DNA from: Caldilineaceae bacterium
GTDB lineage: Bacteria; Chloroflexota; Anaerolineae; Caldilineales; Caldilineaceae
Assembly: GCA_019637645.1 (NCBI GenBank)
Contig: JAHBVH010000114.1
Location: forward strand, 1-17,999
Direction of reading: 5' to 3'
DNA: 17,999 nucleotides
The notes below the pieces were generated by a model, which did not search any database, was not told the DNA's origin, and worked only from the letters and a program-made list of their open reading frames with translations. The position numbers and the translations under genes are program-made. Every line of letters begins with the position of its first letter. Positions within the stretch are counted from its first letter, which is position 1. Below are positions 14,788-17,999 of this stretch, piece by piece.

Positions 14788-16041
14788 CTACTGGGCGCGG
14801 CGACGCGGTTCTAGAAGATCGTGCTGTAATACCTGTAGCATGGCAGCGGGTGCTACTTGTCCGATGGTTGCCACCAATGGGGCCAAGCCGCTCCGGTCCC
14901 ACCAGCAGACGGCGGGCGGCGGCCACAGTTCCATGGGCCAATCGCCACTGACAAGCTGTAGCGGTGGCCAATGTTCCAACTCGGGCGGGCGTGTCCCCGG
15001 TTTCACAAAACAGAGCTGTACGCCCTGTTCAGCCTGTTCGGCCCACACATGCAAACCCCAGTTCTGTTGTGGTAGGGCTGGCGCGCCAGCACGCGCCGCA
15101 GTGGCGGCCAAGCGTGGCATGGCATAGAGCCCGTGGAGCCGGGGCAACCGGTGGTAGGTCATCCAAGCTTGCACTAATTGGACAAAGGCAGCTTCTAAGT
15201 TGAGAATGCGCCCCGGAGCGGTTACCCATTGGTTCAGTTGGTTGATGCCAGGCAACTGCTGGCAGAGCCGCCAATAGTAGGCACTTAGGGCCACACCGAG
15301 CGGGGCGGTGTGTGCTGCGCCAGGGACAGGCAACACGTTAGCCAGCGCCGTAAAGTGGAGGGTGCCGGTGATCTTGCGCAGATATTCTTCCACGGCAGCG
15401 GCGCACCAGCGATTTCCCGCATAGAAAATGGCTGGACGTTGCCCAGGGGACAGACGCTCCAATGCATGCCCAAGGATTTGACCTAATTGCAATACCCAAG
15501 CTTGTGCTGTCGGCTCTGACAGATCATAACCACCGACCAAGACCAACGCTTCGGGATGCGTCTCGATCAGTTGGGTTGCCAATTGGGTGCTGGTCAAGTG
15601 CGCCGTCAACACCGTCGAGCCAACCAACTGGAGCGGAGCACTAGCCAACGCACGGTGGGCGGCGGCCATGCTCCCACCTTCCGTCAGGCCCAGCAGCCAG
15701 ACACGTACCCGCGGGCGTGGGGAAAGACCAATGGTCACATGGTCCAGCGGTGGTTGTGTGATTGGATCGTCACTGGTGATCAGTGGCCGTTTGGCCTGTT
15801 CATCCCATAGCGTCCGCCCCAGTTGGTCCCCCAACCGGCGACAGAGCTGAGCGGCATGATGGGACGGCGGAATGCCTGCTTCTCTAGCCATGGTATCCCA
15901 AGCTGCCAACCGATAGTGACCGCTCACATTTTCCAAGAGACAAAGCGTGGTCTGCTCCACGCTGATCCCCAAGGCCAACAGCGTACCTGCATTTTGGCGT
16001 AGCGAGGGCGTGGCCGGACGCACAAGGGTCGTTTCCGTCAT
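14788..16041 (-). CDS. MutL-like (glutamate mutase MutL family) ASKHA protein
   Basis: A 417-residue protein of the family named after MutL of the glutamate mutase operon, an actin/hexokinase-like nucleotide-binding fold; it is unrelated to mismatch-repair MutL. Residues 21-46 align without gaps to the family's first phosphate loop and the strand after it (GHYRLAAW). The position that is normally the Asp of a D-x-G type loop is Gly25, and the Gly after it is Ser27, so ATPase activity is doubtful. VLVGGYD at 167-173 matches the second nucleotide site, FYAGN at 206-210 is a further conserved block, and the C-terminus (LAPLVATIG and the following residues) fits the family. The ATG at 16041 has GGGGAGG 6 bases before it and lies 2 bases after the preceding stop. 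No mutase genes are present. Its role is unknown; the operon suggests an envelope or membrane process. Confidence 0.78.
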   Translation of the reverse strand: MTETTLVRPATPSLRQNAGTLLALGISVEQTTLCLLENVSGHYRLAAWDTMAREAGIPPSHHAAQLCRRLGDQLGRTLWDEQAKRPLITSDDPITQPPLDHVTIGLSPRPRVRVWLLGLTEGGSMAAAHRALASAPLQLVGSTVLTAHLTSTQLATQLIETHPEALVLVGGYDLSEPTAQAWVLQLGQILGHALERLSPGQRPAIFYAGNRWCAAAVEEYLRKITGTLHFTALANVLPVPGAAHTAPLGVALSAYYWRLCQQLPGINQLNQWVTAPGRILNLEAAFVQLVQAWMTYHRLPRLHGLYAMPRLAATAARAGAPALPQQNWGLHVWAEQAEQGVQLCFVKPGTRPPELEHWPPLQLVSGDWPMELWPPPAVCWWDRSGLAPLVATIGQVAPAAMLQVLQHDLLEPRRRAQ

Positions 16042-16043
16042 GA

Positions 16044-16817
16044 TTAGCCTCCCCGCACCACGAGCCAAAGGCTCTCTGCCCATTGCCAGAAGATGCTCCG
16101 CTGCAGAGCCAACAACAGAAATTCTAAGCGGCCAATCAACAACGATAGATGAGCTGCCAGGAGCCGGGCGAAGATGACCCCCGCAGCGAACCATAAGGCA
16201 CGTTTCCCCAACCCACGCCAACCAACCAAGAGCTGCTGAATCCAGCGTGGCTGTTGGGCCGCCAAGTCAGCACTGGGGGCTATCCAATGCAACAAACTGG
16301 CGGTTGTCAAGAGCAGCACCAGTACGCTCATCAACGATTCATCGAGGTTGGTAGACCAGACAAAACTGCTGTGCGCGGTGGATAAGAATTGAGGCCAGAA
16401 GGTGCCTTGTAACAACCCCAATAAGAGCGTCGAAAGGCTAATGCCAATCATCAAGGCCGCCGGGATTGTCCCCAGCGTGCGTACATAAAGTCGCCACGGC
16501 TTGGGCTGTGGCGAGGCATGGCGCAGCCATAAACGCTCGGCAGCCGCCACCCACAGCAGTACACCCAACAGAAGCGCGCCCCAAAGGGGCCCTTGTTGCA
16601 GCGGTTCCAGCCAAAGTGGCAACCAGAGACGTGGTCGCAACACATGTTGCAATAACAAAACACCGAGATAGCCGAGGCTCACCCCGACCAACAGATATTG
16701 TGCCAGCTTGGCTGGGGCATAATTCCCCACCAAACTACTGAGCAACAGCAGCGAGAAGAGGAAGGCGATCCAAAGCGCCCAGCCCTGGTTTAACAGTGTC
16801 AGGCTACTACTATCCAC
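16044..16817 (-). CDS. Six-helix membrane protein of unknown function
   Basis: A 257-residue hydrophobic protein with predicted helices at about 12-30, 38-59, 78-94, 115-138, 158-179 and 206-228, and an amphipathic end that reaches Val-Val-Arg-Gly-Gly. I do not recognise a family. The GTG at 16817 is chosen over the TTG at 16844 because GGGGAGG lies 5 bases before it, the same site that precedes the MutL-like gene. With this start it overlaps the upstream gene by 8 bases. The stop lies 2 bases before the MutL-like ATG, so the three genes are almost certainly cotranscribed and translationally coupled. It carries Trp-rich turns and no conserved charged residues inside the helices, which speaks for a structural or complex-forming role rather than an obvious transporter. 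Confidence 0.8.
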   Translation of the reverse strand: MDSSSLTLLNQGWALWIAFLFSLLLLSSLVGNYAPAKLAQYLLVGVSLGYLGVLLLQHVLRPRLWLPLWLEPLQQGPLWGALLLGVLLWVAAAERLWLRHASPQPKPWRLYVRTLGTIPAALMIGISLSTLLLGLLQGTFWPQFLSTAHSSFVWSTNLDESLMSVLVLLLTTASLLHWIAPSADLAAQQPRWIQQLLVGWRGLGKRALWFAAGVIFARLLAAHLSLLIGRLEFLLLALQRSIFWQWAESLWLVVRGG

Positions 16818-17999
16818 GCAAGCCTCCCCGCAACCAAGCAGCAAAGTTTCCCAAAGCGATCACGAGCAGCAAGGCGAGATGACCCCAATTTTGAAAGATC
16901 AACTGGCGATGAAACAGCGCTTCTTCACCCACCGCCAAATGCACACTACGCCGGTCCTGATAGGTCAACGCCCCATCAAAGCCGCTGACTAACCCACTCA
17001 GTTGACCACTGGCAAGATACGGGCGTAACAGCGGATCAGCAGCGGCGCTAGTAAAGGCCACGGTGGGCGCATATTGGAGGGGCTGGCCTTGTTCCAACCA
17101 CTGTTGAACCGCTTCTGGCTGAGCCGCCACGACAATCGTCAACGCGGGCCTGGCCACGGCCGTGGCTGGCAAGGGGAGGGACGCCGCCGTGGGCGAATGG
17201 CGCGCCAGTGCTCTTGCTGGCGCTTGGGCAACCAGCGAAAGGAGCGCAGCCCCACCGGGTAGATACCCGGCTTGGATGTAGAGTTCACGATCCGTCGTGA
17301 TACGAAAGGTCGAATCGGCCAACAAGCCCTGCACCGCCCGATCAAAGAGACGCTGTGATGTGGCTGGCCCTCCAGGTAGCTGGCTCACCAGAATCGGCTG
17401 AATGCCCCGTTCCAGTAGGTGGGAGGCCAGCGGCAGCATGACCAGATCCATCTCGGCGGCTGTCGCCGCATCATAGGCCCACACAATGAGCACTGTAGCG
17501 TCGGCGGGTAGATTGCTGACTAGCCGATGAGCCTCGGCCACCCCCGGCCATTCTTGGGGTGTGCCAACCGGGCCAGTGAGATCCAATAAGATCGGGAGGC
17601 CAAGCAGCAAGGTCAGCACCAGTATCAACCAGGGTAGATGCAAGCGGGGTGGGGCAAAATTTTCGGCGGTGCTGGGCAGATCGATCAAGACTGGATCTTC
17701 GGTCAACAAGGCGCGGATTCGCCGCAACTGTTCTGCTTCCAGGGCAAGTGGATCGGTGTTCGTGCCCACCGCCAGCAAAGAATCGGTCGTCTCGCGTATT
17801 TCACGGGCAACTTGCAGTGGATCTAGGAGCCCTTGCACGCCAACGACCAAGCGACGGGGGGGCAGCGAAGGGGGCGTGCGGCCACGCTCATCATCGTTGG
17901 CGTGCGGCTCATCGACAGGTGTAGACGGCAGCAGATCATCCGCTTGCCCAGCCAGCCAGGGTAGGCTCTCTTCCGCTTCCAGCTCAAGCTCAGTTGGGT
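16810..17999 (-). CDS. Membrane-anchored protein with large soluble domain, 5' end outside window
   Basis: The reading frame is open through the right edge, so the protein starts beyond the window; 395 residues are visible, and the TTG at 17850 is only an internal codon. The visible N-terminal part (17641-17997) is acidic and Pro-rich, then helical, with no membrane segment. One helix follows at 17581-17640, then a soluble domain of about 230 residues, and a last helix at about 16828-16887. The soluble domain alternates strands and helices (VLIVWAYDA ... IQPILVSQLPGG ... AGYLPGGAA), like a Rossmann-type alpha/beta domain, and would face outside if the N-terminal part is cytosolic. I do not recognise the family. 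It ends in RGGLRG because the ribosome site of the next gene is embedded in these codons. It is the first visible gene of the trio with the six-helix protein and the MutL-like protein. Confidence 0.8.
   Translation of the reverse strand, partial: PTELELEAEESLPWLAGQADDLLPSTPVDEPHANDDERGRTPPSLPPRRLVVGVQGLLDPLQVAREIRETTDSLLAVGTNTDPLALEAEQLRRIRALLTEDPVLIDLPSTAENFAPPRLHLPWLILVLTLLLGLPILLDLTGPVGTPQEWPGVAEAHRLVSNLPADATVLIVWAYDAATAAEMDLVMLPLASHLLERGIQPILVSQLPGGPATSQRLFDRAVQGLLADSTFRITTDRELYIQAGYLPGGAALLSLVAQAPARALARHSPTAASLPLPATAVARPALTIVVAAQPEAVQQWLEQGQPLQYAPTVAFTSAAADPLLRPYLASGQLSGLVSGFDGALTYQDRRSVHLAVGEEALFHRQLIFQNWGHLALLLVIALGNFAAWLRGGLRG

Noticed and set aside
16042..16221. 60-residue N-terminal extension of the MutL-like protein
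   Set aside because: It overlaps the six-helix protein in another frame and has no family similarity, while the ATG at 16041 has a strong ribosome site.
1..17999. CRISPR arrays, tRNA or rRNA genes, transposases, phage or toxin-antitoxin genes
   Set aside because: I looked on both strands for spaced direct repeats, clover-leaf T-loops and the usual protein motifs, and saw none that hold up.

Overview
The window is ordinary, gene-dense chromosomal DNA of a moderately GC-rich free-living bacterium. The best guess is Chloroflexota, probably class Chloroflexia. That rests on a long SecA with two extra segments in its first nucleotide-binding domain, a stand-alone MutL-like ASKHA protein next to uncharacterised membrane proteins, and a PTPS/GT-C-type multispan protein with a YfhO-like C-terminus. 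No rRNA, tRNA, CRISPR array, transposase, integrase or phage gene is visible. The species cannot be named from the sequence alone.

Layout, left to right. The 5' two thirds of uvrC (minus) runs off the left edge and is divergent from an SsfX3-like SGNH/GDSL hydrolase (plus). A small cupin (plus) follows. A perfect hairpin follows each of these two plus-strand genes, and the second lies between the convergent cupin and a 12-helix MOP/MATE-like membrane protein (minus). That transporter-like gene is divergent from a cytosolic heparan-N-sulfatase-like sulfatase (plus). A 399-base non-coding leader region then precedes secA (plus), which ends in a strong intrinsic terminator. An endonuclease/exonuclease/phosphatase-family hydrolase (plus) follows.

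From 10.27 kb to the right edge everything is on the minus strand, in two transcription units. The first (read right to left) is nitroreductase, an 18-bp inverted repeat, the GT-C/PTPS-like membrane protein, a class-V PLP enzyme and an METTL21-like methyltransferase. The second, entering from beyond the right edge, is a tightly packed trio: a two-helix membrane protein with a large soluble domain, a six-helix membrane protein, and a MutL-like ASKHA protein. The genes in the trio overlap or abut, and each internal start has the same strong Shine-Dalgarno sequence.

Housekeeping functions present are DNA repair (UvrC) and protein export (SecA). The rest are accessory hydrolases, a possible transporter and proteins of unknown substrate. 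I found no convincing new defence or mobile system. The most interesting items are a doubly symmetric hairpin used as a terminator in two places, a mini-ORF with a perfect Shine-Dalgarno in the secA leader, the MutL-like protein with an eroded phosphate loop in a membrane-protein operon, the 18-bp inverted repeat after the nitroreductase, and a 13-bp tandem repeat in front of the sulfatase.
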